Positions 8,661-16,555 of a stretch of DNA of 64,000 bases are shown piece by piece. The DNA is from Amycolatopsis sp. 2-15 (lineage in GTDB: Bacteria; Actinomycetota; Actinomycetes; Mycobacteriales; Pseudonocardiaceae): NCBI RefSeq assembly GCF_030285625.1, contig NZ_CP127294.1:4374501-4438500 (forward strand), read 5' to 3'. Under the pieces are notes generated by a model. The model had not been told where the DNA came from. It did no database searches and worked only from the letters and a program-made list of their open reading frames with translations. Every line of letters begins with the position of its first letter. Positions within the stretch are counted from its first letter, which is position 1. Position numbers and translations under genes: made by a program.

Positions 8661-9110
8661 GTGCGCCGTCCGGTGCAGGTGACCCCGAAGGTGGCGCTGC
8701 TCGCGCCGGTTGTCGCGCTGCTCGCCGCGTGCGGACAGCGCCGCCCGGCCCGCGCACGGATTCGATCCGGACGCGGATCGCCACGAGACCGGCGGCCACG
8801 CTGATCGCGCAGCCCGCGGCGACGGCCTCCGAGGAAGTCCGGGCCGTGGTGACCACCGCCGCGGCAGTGCGGAAGCTGCCGATCCTGCTGCTCGACGCGG
8901 ATCGGGCCGGTGCGTGTGCGGACGAGGGGGCGCGGTGGTTCGGAGAGGCGGTGCGAGGGCTGGGGGGAGGACGGTGCGCTGGTCGTCGTGCGGGGCCGGC
9001 GCTGCGATTCCGGTGACGCTGCACACGCTTTCGCGGCGGCCCACCCCGACCGTGCTGCTCGACGTGTCCGATGTCCCGACCTGGTCGCCGCTCTCGCTCG
9101 GCGGTGAGTC
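8661..9110 (+). pseudogene. Degraded gene with lipoprotein-like N-terminus
   Basis: This gap between two genes carries coding-like sequence in successive frames. A GTG-initiated segment near 8661 ends in a lipobox-like VALLAPVVALLAACG, followed in another frame by SEEVRAVVTTAAAVRKLPIL, LLDADRAGACADEGARWFGE, and then by GAAIPVTLHTLSRRPTPTVLL in a third frame. At least two frame changes are required, so I read it as a decayed gene of unknown family. It could also be non-coding GC-rich sequence. Confidence 0.3.
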
Positions 9111-9117
9111 CCAGATC

Positions 9118-9149
9118 TTGGACAGACTCGCCAGACGTCTGACGTCCAA
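9118..9149. promoter_or_regulatory. Dyad symmetry upstream of the SfnG/SsuD-like gene
   Basis: TTGGAC (9118-9123) and GTCCAA (9144-9149) form an inverted repeat around a perfect 10-base palindrome CAGACGTCTG (9132-9141). It lies about 35 bases upstream of the start codon at 9186, a usual place for an operator. The regulator is unknown. Confidence 0.35.
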
Positions 9150-9185
9150 CCTATTGTCGCGGCGGACGAGGGCGAGGAGTGGTGC

Positions 9186-10370
9186 ATGTCCGTACGTGAT
9201 CGGGCCGGGCTGGCGGAGCCGGCGCAACCGCAGGATTTCCCGGACAGCCCGTTGAGCCGCGTGTTGCGACAGCCGTTGCTGCTGGGTGTGTTCCTGCCGC
9301 TGCAGACGGGTGGGTGGTCGCAGTCGACGTTGCCGCGCGGGACGGACTGGACGTTCGACTACAACCGCGCGCTGACGCAGCAGGCGGAGAAGTTCGGGTT
9401 CGACATCGCGTTCGGGCTGTCGCAGTGGCTGCCCAAGGGCGGGTTCGGCGGGGAGACGCACTACCGCGAGAACTTCCTCGACCCGTTCGTCTCGGCGATC
9501 GCGCTCGCGTCGGCGACGGAGTCGATCCTGTTGCTGGGCACGGTGCACGTGCTCTACGGGCCGTGGCACCCCTTGCACCTGGCCAAGTTCCTCGCGACGG
9601 CCGACCACATCTCGGGTGGGCGCTTCGGCGCGAACATCGTCACCGGGTACGCCGACACCGAGCCCGCGATGTTCGGCCAGCTCAAGCCCGAGCACGACAA
9701 GCGCTACGCGATGGCCGACGAGTTCGTCGCCGTGTGCAAGGATCTCTGGGCGGGCGAGGACAACCTCACGTTCCACGGCGAGCACTACTCGCTGCAGGAG
9801 GCCTACGCCTCGCCGCGGCCGAAGTACGGGCGCCCGATCCTGGTGTCCGCCAGCGGCTCCCCGGCGGGCTTCGCGTTCGCGGGCCGCAACTCCGACCTCG
9901 TGTTCATCTCCAGCCCGGCGGGCGAGAACATCGACCGCGCGCTGGAGGCGTTGCCGGCGCACGTGGAAAAGGTCAAGCAGGCGGCGCGGGATCAGGGCCG
10001 CGAAGTGCGTGTGGTGATCAATCCCACGGTCGTCTCGGCGCCCACCAGCGCTGAGGCGCACGCGCGCTACCAGGCGATCATGGACCACGCCGACCTCGGC
10101 GCGATCGGCGCGTTCACCGACCGCCACACCGCGGGCGACAGCCAGTCGTGGCTCGAGCACTCCGCCCGTGGCCGCGCGGTCGGCGGGCACCTGCACATCG
10201 TCGGCTCGCCCGAGGAGGTCGCGGACAAGCTGCACCGGCTGCACGAAACGGGCATCGACGGCGTTCAGCTGACGTTCTACGACTACCAGCCCGAACTCGA
10301 CTTCTTCGGCACCCAGATCGTGCCGCTGCTGGAAGAGGCCGGGCTGCGCAAGAGTGTTACGAATCCCTGA
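9186..10370 (+). CDS. LLM flavin-dependent monooxygenase (SsuD/SfnG-like)
   Basis: A 394-residue luciferase-like monooxygenase related to FMNH2-dependent alkanesulfonate (SsuD) and dimethylsulfone (SfnG) monooxygenases, so desulfonation or sulfur-source use is likely but unproven. Motifs: GVFLPLQTGGWSQSTLPRGT (about residues 34-53), TWTFDYNRALTQQAEKFGFD-like block, GPWHPLHLAKFLATADHISGG (about 118-138), NIVTGYADTEPAMFGQ, and ILVSASGSPAGFAFAGRNSD. The start at 9186 follows GCGAGGAGTG. A dyad lies just upstream. dipZ follows 68 bases downstream and may be unrelated. Confidence 0.87.
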   Translation: MSVRDRAGLAEPAQPQDFPDSPLSRVLRQPLLLGVFLPLQTGGWSQSTLPRGTDWTFDYNRALTQQAEKFGFDIAFGLSQWLPKGGFGGETHYRENFLDPFVSAIALASATESILLLGTVHVLYGPWHPLHLAKFLATADHISGGRFGANIVTGYADTEPAMFGQLKPEHDKRYAMADEFVAVCKDLWAGEDNLTFHGEHYSLQEAYASPRPKYGRPILVSASGSPAGFAFAGRNSDLVFISSPAGENIDRALEALPAHVEKVKQAARDQGREVRVVINPTVVSAPTSAEAHARYQAIMDHADLGAIGAFTDRHTAGDSQSWLEHSARGRAVGGHLHIVGSPEEVADKLHRLHETGIDGVQLTFYDYQPELDFFGTQIVPLLEEAGLRKSVTNP

Positions 10371-10438
10371 CTGTCCACGCGGGACCGGCCGCCGCGGCCG
10401 GACCCGGCCTACTCTGTGCGAAGACAGAGGAGGTCACC

Positions 10439-12019
10439 CTGATCACGTTGGTGCTGATCGGCCTGGTGGGCGGGCTGATCACCGGCATTTCGCCCTGCGT
10501 TCTCCCGGTTCTGCCGGTGTTGTTCATGACGGGCGGGGCGAGCGGCGTGGTGGCCGCACCCACGCGTCGCCGGCCGTTCCTCATCGTCGCGGGGCTGGCG
10601 TTGAGCTTCAGCCTCGTCACGCTGCTGGGCACGCTCGTGCTGGCGGCGCTGCACCTGCCCGGCGACGTGCTGCGCTGGGCGGGGCTCGTGGTGCTGGTGG
10701 TGCTCGGCGTCGCGATGATGTTCCCGCGCGTGCAAGACCTCCTGGAACGCCCGTTTGTCCGCCTGGGCCGCAAATCCGTGCCCGGCGACCGCGGTGCGTT
10801 CGTGCTCGGGCTTGCGCTCGGCACCGTCTACGTGCCGTGCGCGGGGCCGGTGCTCGCGGCCATCACCGTGGCCGGCGCGACGCACACGATCGGCGCGTCG
10901 ACGGTCGCGCTCACCATCGCGTTCGCCGTCGGCACGGCGATTCCGCTGCTGTTCTTCGCGATGGCCGGCAACCGCGTCGCCGAGCGGGTGAAGGCGTTCC
11001 GCGACCGGCAGCGGCAGGTCCGCATCGCCGCGGGGATCGTGGTGATCGGCCTGGCCGTCGCGCTCACGTTCAACGTCACCGACGCGCTGCAGCGCGCCAT
11101 CCCCGACTACACCGCGGGGCTGAACCAGGCCCTCGGCGCGGACAAGGTGGGCGGCGGCCTGCAGGCGTGCGACCCGTCCGACGAGCTGCAGGACTGCGGT
11201 ACCGCGCCCCAGCTGGTCGGGATCAACCAGTGGCTGAACACGCCCGGCGGGAAACCGGCGGCGCTGCAAGGGAAATTCGTGCTCTACGACTTCTGGGCCT
11301 ACTCGTGCATCAACTGCCAGCGCGCCATCCCGCACGTCGAGGCGTGGTACCAGCGCTACCACGACGCGGGCCTGGAGATCGTCGGCGTCCACACGCCGGA
11401 GTACGCGTTCGAGCACGTGCCCGCCAACGTCGCGGCCGGCGCCGCCCGCCAGCACATCACCTATCCCGTGGCGATCGACAACGACTACGCCACCTGGAAC
11501 GCGTTCAAGAACGAGTCCTGGCCCGCCGAGTACCTCGCCGACGCCACCGGGCACGTCCGCCACGTCTCCATCGGCGAGGGTGACTACGACGGCACCGAGT
11601 CGCTCATCCGCGAACTGCTGACCACCGCCAACCCGGCCCAGACGCTGCCCCCGCGCACCGACGTCGCCGACGACACCCCCACGAACCCGTTGCAGAGCCC
11701 GGAAACCTATCTCGGATCCGAGCGCGGCGGCGCCGGCGGCGCCCCCGTCGACCTCCAGGGCAAGTGGACCACGACCCCCGAATACCTCACCGCCGGCGAC
11801 GACGCCTCCCTCACGCTCACCTACGACGCCTCCACGGTCTACCTCGACGTCGGTGGCACGGGCACCGTCACGGTGACCGCCGGCGGTGTCACGAAGACGA
11901 TCCCGGTCTCCGGCAGCCCGGACATCCACGCCGTCGTCCAGACCCCGACGCCCCAACAGGGCACGGTGACGCTGAAGCTGAGCCCGGGCCTTCAGGCGTA
12001 CTCGTTCACGTTCGGCTGA
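10439..12019 (+). CDS. dipZ: DipZ-type cytochrome c biogenesis / thioredoxin fusion protein
   Basis: A 526-residue membrane protein joining a CcdA-like transmembrane domain to an extracytoplasmic thioredoxin domain; it would carry reducing equivalents across the membrane for disulfide exchange outside the cell. Six helices span about residues 1-215, beginning LIGLVGGLITGISPCVLPVL with one redox Cys and later VPCAGPVLAA with the other. The TlpA/DsbE-like domain holds FWAYSCINCQRAIPHVEAWY (CxxC near residue 290) and GVHTPEYAFEHV. A C-terminal beta domain (about 420-526) is usual for DipZ. The best Shine-Dalgarno (AGGAGG, 10428-10433) is 5 bases before an in-frame CTG at 10439; TTG at 10448 is the alternative. 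Confidence 0.88.
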   Translation: MITLVLIGLVGGLITGISPCVLPVLPVLFMTGGASGVVAAPTRRRPFLIVAGLALSFSLVTLLGTLVLAALHLPGDVLRWAGLVVLVVLGVAMMFPRVQDLLERPFVRLGRKSVPGDRGAFVLGLALGTVYVPCAGPVLAAITVAGATHTIGASTVALTIAFAVGTAIPLLFFAMAGNRVAERVKAFRDRQRQVRIAAGIVVIGLAVALTFNVTDALQRAIPDYTAGLNQALGADKVGGGLQACDPSDELQDCGTAPQLVGINQWLNTPGGKPAALQGKFVLYDFWAYSCINCQRAIPHVEAWYQRYHDAGLEIVGVHTPEYAFEHVPANVAAGAARQHITYPVAIDNDYATWNAFKNESWPAEYLADATGHVRHVSIGEGDYDGTESLIRELLTTANPAQTLPPRTDVADDTPTNPLQSPETYLGSERGGAGGAPVDLQGKWTTTPEYLTAGDDASLTLTYDASTVYLDVGGTGTVTVTAGGVTKTIPVSGSPDIHAVVQTPTPQQGTVTLKLSPGLQAYSFTFG

Positions 12020-12038
12020 GGTTCGAGCACGGTCGAAA

Positions 12039-12080
12039 GGTCACCACCGGCCGCGCGGGACCGGGCGGCCGGTGGTGACC
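12039..12080. terminator. Bidirectional hairpin terminator
   Basis: A perfect 15-bp stem, GGTCACCACCGGCCG (12039-12053) with its complement at 12066-12080 and a 12-base loop, lies between the convergent ends of dipZ and the alpha/beta hydrolase gene. There is no U-tract, as is common in actinomycetes. Confidence 0.8.
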
Positions 12081-12088
12081 TCGAGCGG

Positions 12089-12787
12089 CTACGCCTGGTT
12101 CGCCTTGACCTTCGCGACCACTTCGCGGAGCAGGTCGGAAACCACGCCGGGGGCCGTCACCGATGGCGTGTGGTCGACGTCGTGCACGCGGATCTCGGCG
12201 CCCATGCGCTCGGCCATGAACCGCTGGTTTTCGGCCGGGATCATGCGGTCCTGTTCGGTGACCAAGTACCACGAGGGCACGCCGCGCCACCGTGGCCGGT
12301 TCACCGGGACCGTGATGCAGGCGCCGGAAATCGGCCGCTGCAACGCCCGCAGGCGCACCTGTTCTTCGGCCGTGGCGTTCGGCGCGAAGGCGGCGGCGAA
12401 GGCTTCGTCGGGCAGCCAGATCAAGCCGTGTGAATCGGGGGCCAGCGCCGGGGCTTGCGGATGGGGCGTGCCTCGGCCGAAGACGTCGCCGACGGTCTCG
12501 CCTTCGTCCGGGGCCAGCGCGGCGACGTAGACCAGAGCTTTGACGTTCGGCGCCGTCACCCCGCCGAGGACACCGCCGGCGTAAGCGTGCCCGACCAGCA
12601 CGACCGGGCCGCCCACGTGCTCCAGTGCGCGGTCCAGCGCTTCTGTGTCGCCGGCCAACGTCGTGAGCGGCAACGACGCCGCGAGAACCCGCACGCCGGT
12701 TTGTTCAAGCTGGTCGATCACCTTGCTCCAGCTGGAACCGTCGGCCCAAGCGCCGTGGGCCAGTACAACGGTGGGGTCGGAAGACAT
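12089..12787 (-). CDS. Alpha/beta-fold hydrolase homologue lacking the nucleophilic Ser
   Basis: A 232-residue protein with the alpha/beta hydrolase core of the small actinobacterial esterase-like family: VVLAHGAWADGSSWSKVI (about residues 7-24, oxyanion region), VVLVGHAYAGGVLGG (about 61-75), and VDHTPSVTAP near the C-terminus with the catalytic His. The nucleophile elbow is normally GHSYGG; here the Ser position is Ala (GHAYAGG). Canonical serine hydrolysis is therefore unlikely and a binding or non-hydrolytic role is possible. The 3' end shares a terminator with dipZ. Confidence 0.82.
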   Translation of the reverse strand: MSSDPTVVLAHGAWADGSSWSKVIDQLEQTGVRVLAASLPLTTLAGDTEALDRALEHVGGPVVLVGHAYAGGVLGGVTAPNVKALVYVAALAPDEGETVGDVFGRGTPHPQAPALAPDSHGLIWLPDEAFAAAFAPNATAEEQVRLRALQRPISGACITVPVNRPRWRGVPSWYLVTEQDRMIPAENQRFMAERMGAEIRVHDVDHTPSVTAPGVVSDLLREVVAKVKANQA

Positions 12788-12851
12788 TCGTGCTCCTCGG
12801 CTCGGGGGATTCGAAACGTGGTGATCGACTGCAACCTAGCCGATTTCGGGG

Positions 12852-13335
12852 CTATTCCGGGGAAGGCGGGTGGCCGCCGACTCGGTCCATGTGGAGTTTC
12901 TGCGCTATCGGAAGGAATTGTCGATGGGTTCGGGTCAGGCCGTGCACCCGGGCGATCCGCCGGTCGGCGCGGCGCCGGAAGCCGGCGGGTCTGATCTCGG
13001 TCACAGCGGCCAGCAGGCCGCCGATGACCGCGATGCGCGTCAGCAGCCCGAAGGTGGGGCCGAGGGCCACGCCGAGTTCCGCCAGGGGCAGGAACCCTTC
13101 GAAGAAGCCGAAGTTCGGCAGGACGACGCTGCCGTAGAACCAGTGCAGCGGCGCGATGTGCGTGCTGCTTACGGCCTGCTGGAGAATGCGGTGTCCTGGT
13201 TCACGAGGTTGAAATCGAAGAATCCCAGTCGAAGTGGTTCTGGCCGAGTATTTTCGCGATGACGTTGCTGAACCAGTCGAGGCCCACGAAAATTCGTAAG
13301 GCGATGGTAAGCCGTACACTGCCGAAATGTTTTCC
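12852..13335 (-). pseudogene. Broken DoxX-family membrane protein gene
   Basis: Reading right to left, one frame gives RLTIALRIFVGLDWFSNVIA and KILGQNHFDWD. A shift near 13215 gives FDFNLVNQDTAF, and a second shift returns THIAPLHWFYGSVVLPNFGF, FEGFLPLAELGVALG and then LLTRIAVIGGLLAAVTEI. These are the membrane segments of a DoxX/DoxD-like quinone-associated protein. Two frameshifts within about 60 bases inactivate it. The tail to 12852 is not conserved-looking. Confidence 0.6.
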
Positions 13336-13397
13336 GCGAAGGGATTCCGGTTGGGGTTCCACCCAGCCCACAGACAGTCCACTGTGGGCGGTTCTGG

Positions 13398-14030
13398 CTA
13401 CTTCCGCGCCGTGGCGTAGTGCTCGACGAGCTCGATCATCGCGTCGAGACCGGCTTCGAGGCCCTCGGTGTTGCGCTGCGCCTGGGCGAGGACGAGCCCG
13501 CCCTGCAGTGCGGCCAGTATGGCGAGCGACAGGTGGTGCGCGTCGGCGTCCTCGCGCAGCACGCCGTGCTCGATCATGTGCTGGAGCCCGTTGCGGATCG
13601 CTTCGGCCCAGAGTGTGAAGCTGCGGGCGATGGCGGCGCGCGCGGCGGCGTCGTGTTCGGCTAGCTCGCCCGAGAGGGTCGCCAGGGGGCAGCCGCCCTG
13701 GCACTGCAGGTCGTGCTGGATCCCCACGATCGCGTCGCGCCACGCGCGCAGGGCGGCGAAGCTGTCGAGCCGGGACAGCAGCTCGCTCTGGCCCCCGATG
13801 ATCCTGGTCGTCTGCAGCTCGATGACGGCCCTGGTCAGGGCGCCTTTGTCCGCGAAGTAGTGGTAGATCTGCGAAGAGCTGACCCCAGCGGCGTCGCGCA
13901 CGTCCGGGGTGCTGGTGCCCGCCACGCCGCGCTCGAACATCAGCTGCGCCGCCGCGGTCACGATCCGCTCCCGGGTGGCGAGCCCGCGCGCGGTCAGCCG
14001 AGTCGTCGCTGCGGCCGCCGTCTCGCTCAT
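13398..14030 (-). CDS. TetR/AcrR family transcriptional regulator
   Basis: A 210-residue repressor. The N-terminal TetR helix-turn-helix spans about residues 18-65 (RERIVTAAAQLMFERGVAGT; DVRDAAGVSSSQIYHYFADK). The C-terminal ligand domain contains CQGGCPLATLSGELAEHD (about 107-124), a Cys pair typical of the LmrA/YxaF-like subgroup, which could be redox- or electrophile-responsive. It is transcribed away from the peroxiredoxin-like gene, and the intergenic region holds two 20-bp palindromes that are its probable operators. Autoregulation is likely. Confidence 0.9.
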   Translation of the reverse strand: MSETAAAATTRLTARGLATRERIVTAAAQLMFERGVAGTSTPDVRDAAGVSSSQIYHYFADKGALTRAVIELQTTRIIGGQSELLSRLDSFAALRAWRDAIVGIQHDLQCQGGCPLATLSGELAEHDAAARAAIARSFTLWAEAIRNGLQHMIEHGVLREDADAHHLSLAILAALQGGLVLAQAQRNTEGLEAGLDAMIELVEHYATARK

Positions 14031-14057
14031 GCCCCCAGTCTACGGAGATCCTCGCAG

Positions 14058-14077
14058 ACTGGATTTGACTATCCAGT
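14058..14077. promoter_or_regulatory. TetR operator O1 overlapping a -35 element
   Basis: ACTGGAT (14058-14064), a 6-base spacer, and ATCCAGT (14071-14077). The spacer TTGACT (14065-14070) is also a good -35 hexamer, with TACTAC at 14088-14093 as -10 after a 17-base gap, so repressor binding here would cover the promoter of the peroxiredoxin-like gene. Confidence 0.7.
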
Positions 14078-14091
14078 CCGGCGTGAGTACT

Positions 14092-14111
14092 ACTGGATTG
14101 AGCAATCCAGT
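14092..14111. promoter_or_regulatory. TetR operator O2
   Basis: Perfect 8-bp inverted repeat ACTGGATT (14092-14099) and AATCCAGT (14104-14111) with a 4-base centre. It shares the ACTGGAT half-site with O1, 34 bases away centre to centre (about three helical turns), and sits over the predicted -10 and transcription start. Confidence 0.72.
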
Positions 14112-14156
14112 TCTCGCCGGTTGTCCCGGCACTCCCAGGACGTCGAAAGGTTTGAT

Positions 14157-14819
14157 GTGACGACCATCAACACCACCATCGCCGAGCGGGTCGAGGTACT
14201 CCAGGCGGGCATGGCCGGGCAGCTGCCGGCCGACGTCGCGACGGCGTTCGGCGATGAGCAGGCCGGGCTCGTCGCGGCCGGCATGCCCGCGGGCGTGCTG
14301 TCCGCCGGCGCGGCGATGCCCGACGGCGACCTGCTCGACGCGCACGGCACCGCCACCACGCTGGCCGCGGCGCGCGCCGGCAAGCCTGCCGTCGTCGTGA
14401 CCTACCGGGGCGCCTGGTGCCCGTTCTGCAACGTCGCGCTGCGCGCCTACCAGGAGCAGCTCGTGCCCGCGCTCGCCGGCCGCGGCGTCGAGCTCGTGGC
14501 CGTCAGCCCGCAGAAGCCGGACGGCTCGCTGACCATGGCGGAGAAGAACGAGCTCACCTTCACGGTGCTGTCCGACCCGGGCAACCAGATCGCCGCGGGC
14601 CTGGGCGTGCTCACCGCCCCGACCGACGAGGTCCGCGCCGCGCAGCAGTCCCTGGGCCTCGACCTGGCCGACCTCAACGCCGACGGCACCCGCGGCATCC
14701 CGATGCCCACCGTCGTCCTGGTCGACGCCGAGGGCACCATCCGCTGGATCGACGTCCACCCCGACTACACCACGCGCACCGAGACGTCGGCGATCGTCGC
14801 GGCTCTCGAACTGCTCTGA
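14157..14819 (+). CDS. Peroxiredoxin-like (AhpC/TSA superfamily) protein
   Basis: A 220-residue thioredoxin-fold peroxiredoxin-like protein, expected to reduce peroxides using the Cys in VTYRGAWCPFCNVALRAYQE (CxxC near residue 85). An N-terminal helical extension (residues 1-50) precedes the domain, as in the bacterial peroxiredoxin-like family. The GTG at 14157 follows GAAAGG at 14145-14150; the frame is open far upstream across the divergent regulator, which is not coding in this direction. It is controlled by the adjacent TetR through two operators and ends in a strong hairpin. Confidence 0.85.
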   Translation: MTTINTTIAERVEVLQAGMAGQLPADVATAFGDEQAGLVAAGMPAGVLSAGAAMPDGDLLDAHGTATTLAAARAGKPAVVVTYRGAWCPFCNVALRAYQEQLVPALAGRGVELVAVSPQKPDGSLTMAEKNELTFTVLSDPGNQIAAGLGVLTAPTDEVRAAQQSLGLDLADLNADGTRGIPMPTVVLVDAEGTIRWIDVHPDYTTRTETSAIVAALELL

Positions 14820-14824
14820 ACGGC

Positions 14825-14859
14825 GGAAAGTGCGCCGCGCGGTGCGTGGCGCACTTTCC
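14825..14859 (+). terminator. Hairpin terminator after the peroxiredoxin-like gene
   Basis: GGAAAGTGCGCC (14825-14836) pairs perfectly with GGCGCACTTTCC (14848-14859), leaving an 11-base loop, 5 bases after the stop codon. Confidence 0.8.
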
Positions 14860-15075
14860 ACCGGACGTATCACGAAGCACGAGGGACCCTGGGGTGTTCG
14901 CCGCGTCCTGTGCGCGGGGGAAGACCCGCTTCGTGCGCGCCGTCCGGGTGTCCGGTTCGCGAAGCGCGGGTTTCGCTTTTGGGCCGAACGCTGCGCGACG
15001 AGGACAGCGGCGCCCTGGGCGTGACCTACGATGGCGAGTGCCTCCGGCCGATGACCAGCGCAAAGGAGCGCGCCG

Positions 15076-16104
15076 ATGGACCACACAGCGGCGAAGACCG
15101 ATCCGGCCCCGCGAGTCGAAGGTGACGACTCGGGGCGGTGGAGTCTGCGCCAGCTGTGCCGGGCGACTGGGTTCGAGGTCTTCCGCGAGAATCTGAACAG
15201 CGTCTTCTACCCCGCGAAAGTCGAAGTGCGGGAACACGCCGCCCCGGTGCTCCCGAGCTCCCACCTCAGCGCGGCGGAGCTGAAGCACCTCACCGTCGGG
15301 TACGTCTGTTTCGGAACCGAAACCAGCGTCGACCCGGGGGCTCTGGGTGCCTACCACGTCAACATCCCGACGTTCGGGGCCATCGAGTCGCACTGCGGGC
15401 CGCGCGGGATGATCGCGACACCGGGGCACGCCGCGGTGTTCACCCCGTCGGAGCACACGTACCTGCCGCGCTGGGCGGCCGACGCCGAACAGATCTGCGT
15501 CAAGATCTCCACCCGGGCTCTGGAGGCGGAGCTGGAGGGCCTCCTCGGTCACCCGGTGGGCACCTCCGTCGGGTTCGATCTCGATTTCTCCCTCACGTCG
15601 GGCGCCGGGCGAAGCTGGTTGTCCACAGTGAAGCTCCTGCTGTCCGAGCTGGCCGATCCGGAAAGCCTGGTCCACCGCTCGGAGCGGCATCGCGAGCACC
15701 TGGAATCCATGGTCGTCGACGGCCTGGTGCTCGCCCACCTCCACAACTACTCGGCCGAGCTGTACGAACCGCGGCCACCGGCCCGTCCGCGCACGATCAA
15801 GCGAGTGCTGGACGTCCTCGACGCGGAGCCGGAGCGGTCCTGGTCGCTCGCCGACCTGGCCCGCCACGCCGGCGTCAGCGGCCGGCGAGTGCAGCAGGGC
15901 TTCCAGGAACACCTGGGTATGACCCCGATGACCTATCTGCGGCGCGTCCGCCTCGAACGCGCACGGCAGGACCTGCGGGCGAGCTCGGGTTCCGTGAGCG
16001 ACATCGCCAACCGCTGGGGGTTCTCGAACCTCGGGCGTTTCTCCCGCGCCTACCGCGAGCAGTTCGGCGAAACACCGTCGGCCACGCTGCGGAACGCGCG
16101 GTAG
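15076..16104 (+). CDS. AraC family transcriptional regulator
   Basis: A 342-residue regulator. Residues 1-220 form an AraC-binding-like sensory domain (RQLCRATGFEVFRENLNSVF near the start). The C-terminal DNA-binding domain has two helix-turn-helix units: WSLADLARHAGVSGRRVQQGF (about 256-276) and DIANRWGFSNLGRFSRAYRE (about 306-325), followed by the typical FGETPSATLRNAR tail. AAAGGAG at 15061-15067 precedes the ATG. It lies upstream of, and in the same direction as, the hydroxyquinol operon, so it is the likely activator of aromatic catabolism. Confidence 0.9.
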   Translation: MDHTAAKTDPAPRVEGDDSGRWSLRQLCRATGFEVFRENLNSVFYPAKVEVREHAAPVLPSSHLSAAELKHLTVGYVCFGTETSVDPGALGAYHVNIPTFGAIESHCGPRGMIATPGHAAVFTPSEHTYLPRWAADAEQICVKISTRALEAELEGLLGHPVGTSVGFDLDFSLTSGAGRSWLSTVKLLLSELADPESLVHRSERHREHLESMVVDGLVLAHLHNYSAELYEPRPPARPRTIKRVLDVLDAEPERSWSLADLARHAGVSGRRVQQGFQEHLGMTPMTYLRRVRLERARQDLRASSGSVSDIANRWGFSNLGRFSRAYREQFGETPSATLRNAR

Positions 16105-16243
16105 ACCGGGCCGCTGTTCCGTTCCCGGCAAAGGTTTCGCGATCCGTCCTGCGCCGTCGCGATCAGGGCACGCCGCAACCGACGGCTGTCCTACGGTCGA
16201 CGCGCGCGGGTGGCCGAAGCCCGCCGGACGGAATGGAGTGACA

Positions 16244-16555
16244 ATGGTGGTGGAGCAGGCTTACCTGCGGATCGCCGGCGGACGCGAGAGCGACTTCGAA
16301 GAGGCGTTCCGCGCAGCCAGGTCCCTGCTCGCGCAAGCGCAGGGCTGCACGAGCGTGGAACTCTTCCGCGACGCGGAGCATCGCTCGACGTATCTGCTCC
16401 GCGTCGGCTGGGAGCGGCTCGAGGACCACCTGGTGGCTTTTCCCGCGAGCGACGCGGGCAAACGGTTCGCCGAACACGTCGCGGGCTTCTTCGCCGACGA
16501 GCCCGAGGTCCGCCACTTCGAGAGCACCGACCGTTCCGTTCGGGGCGCGGCCTGA
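16244..16555 (+). CDS. Antibiotic biosynthesis monooxygenase (ABM) domain protein
   Basis: A 103-residue dimeric alpha/beta-barrel type protein (AYLRIAGGRESDFEEAFRAA; LLAQAQGCTSVELFRD; YLLRVGWERLEDHLVAF). ABM-fold proteins include cofactor-free oxygenases of quinols and accessory proteins. I chose ATG at 16244, with GGAG five bases upstream, over an in-frame GTG at 16238. Its TGA overlaps the next ATG by one base (TGATG), so it is translationally coupled to the hydroxyquinol dioxygenase and probably acts on a related aromatic. Confidence 0.8.
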   Translation: MVVEQAYLRIAGGRESDFEEAFRAARSLLAQAQGCTSVELFRDAEHRSTYLLRVGWERLEDHLVAFPASDAGKRFAEHVAGFFADEPEVRHFESTDRSVRGAA

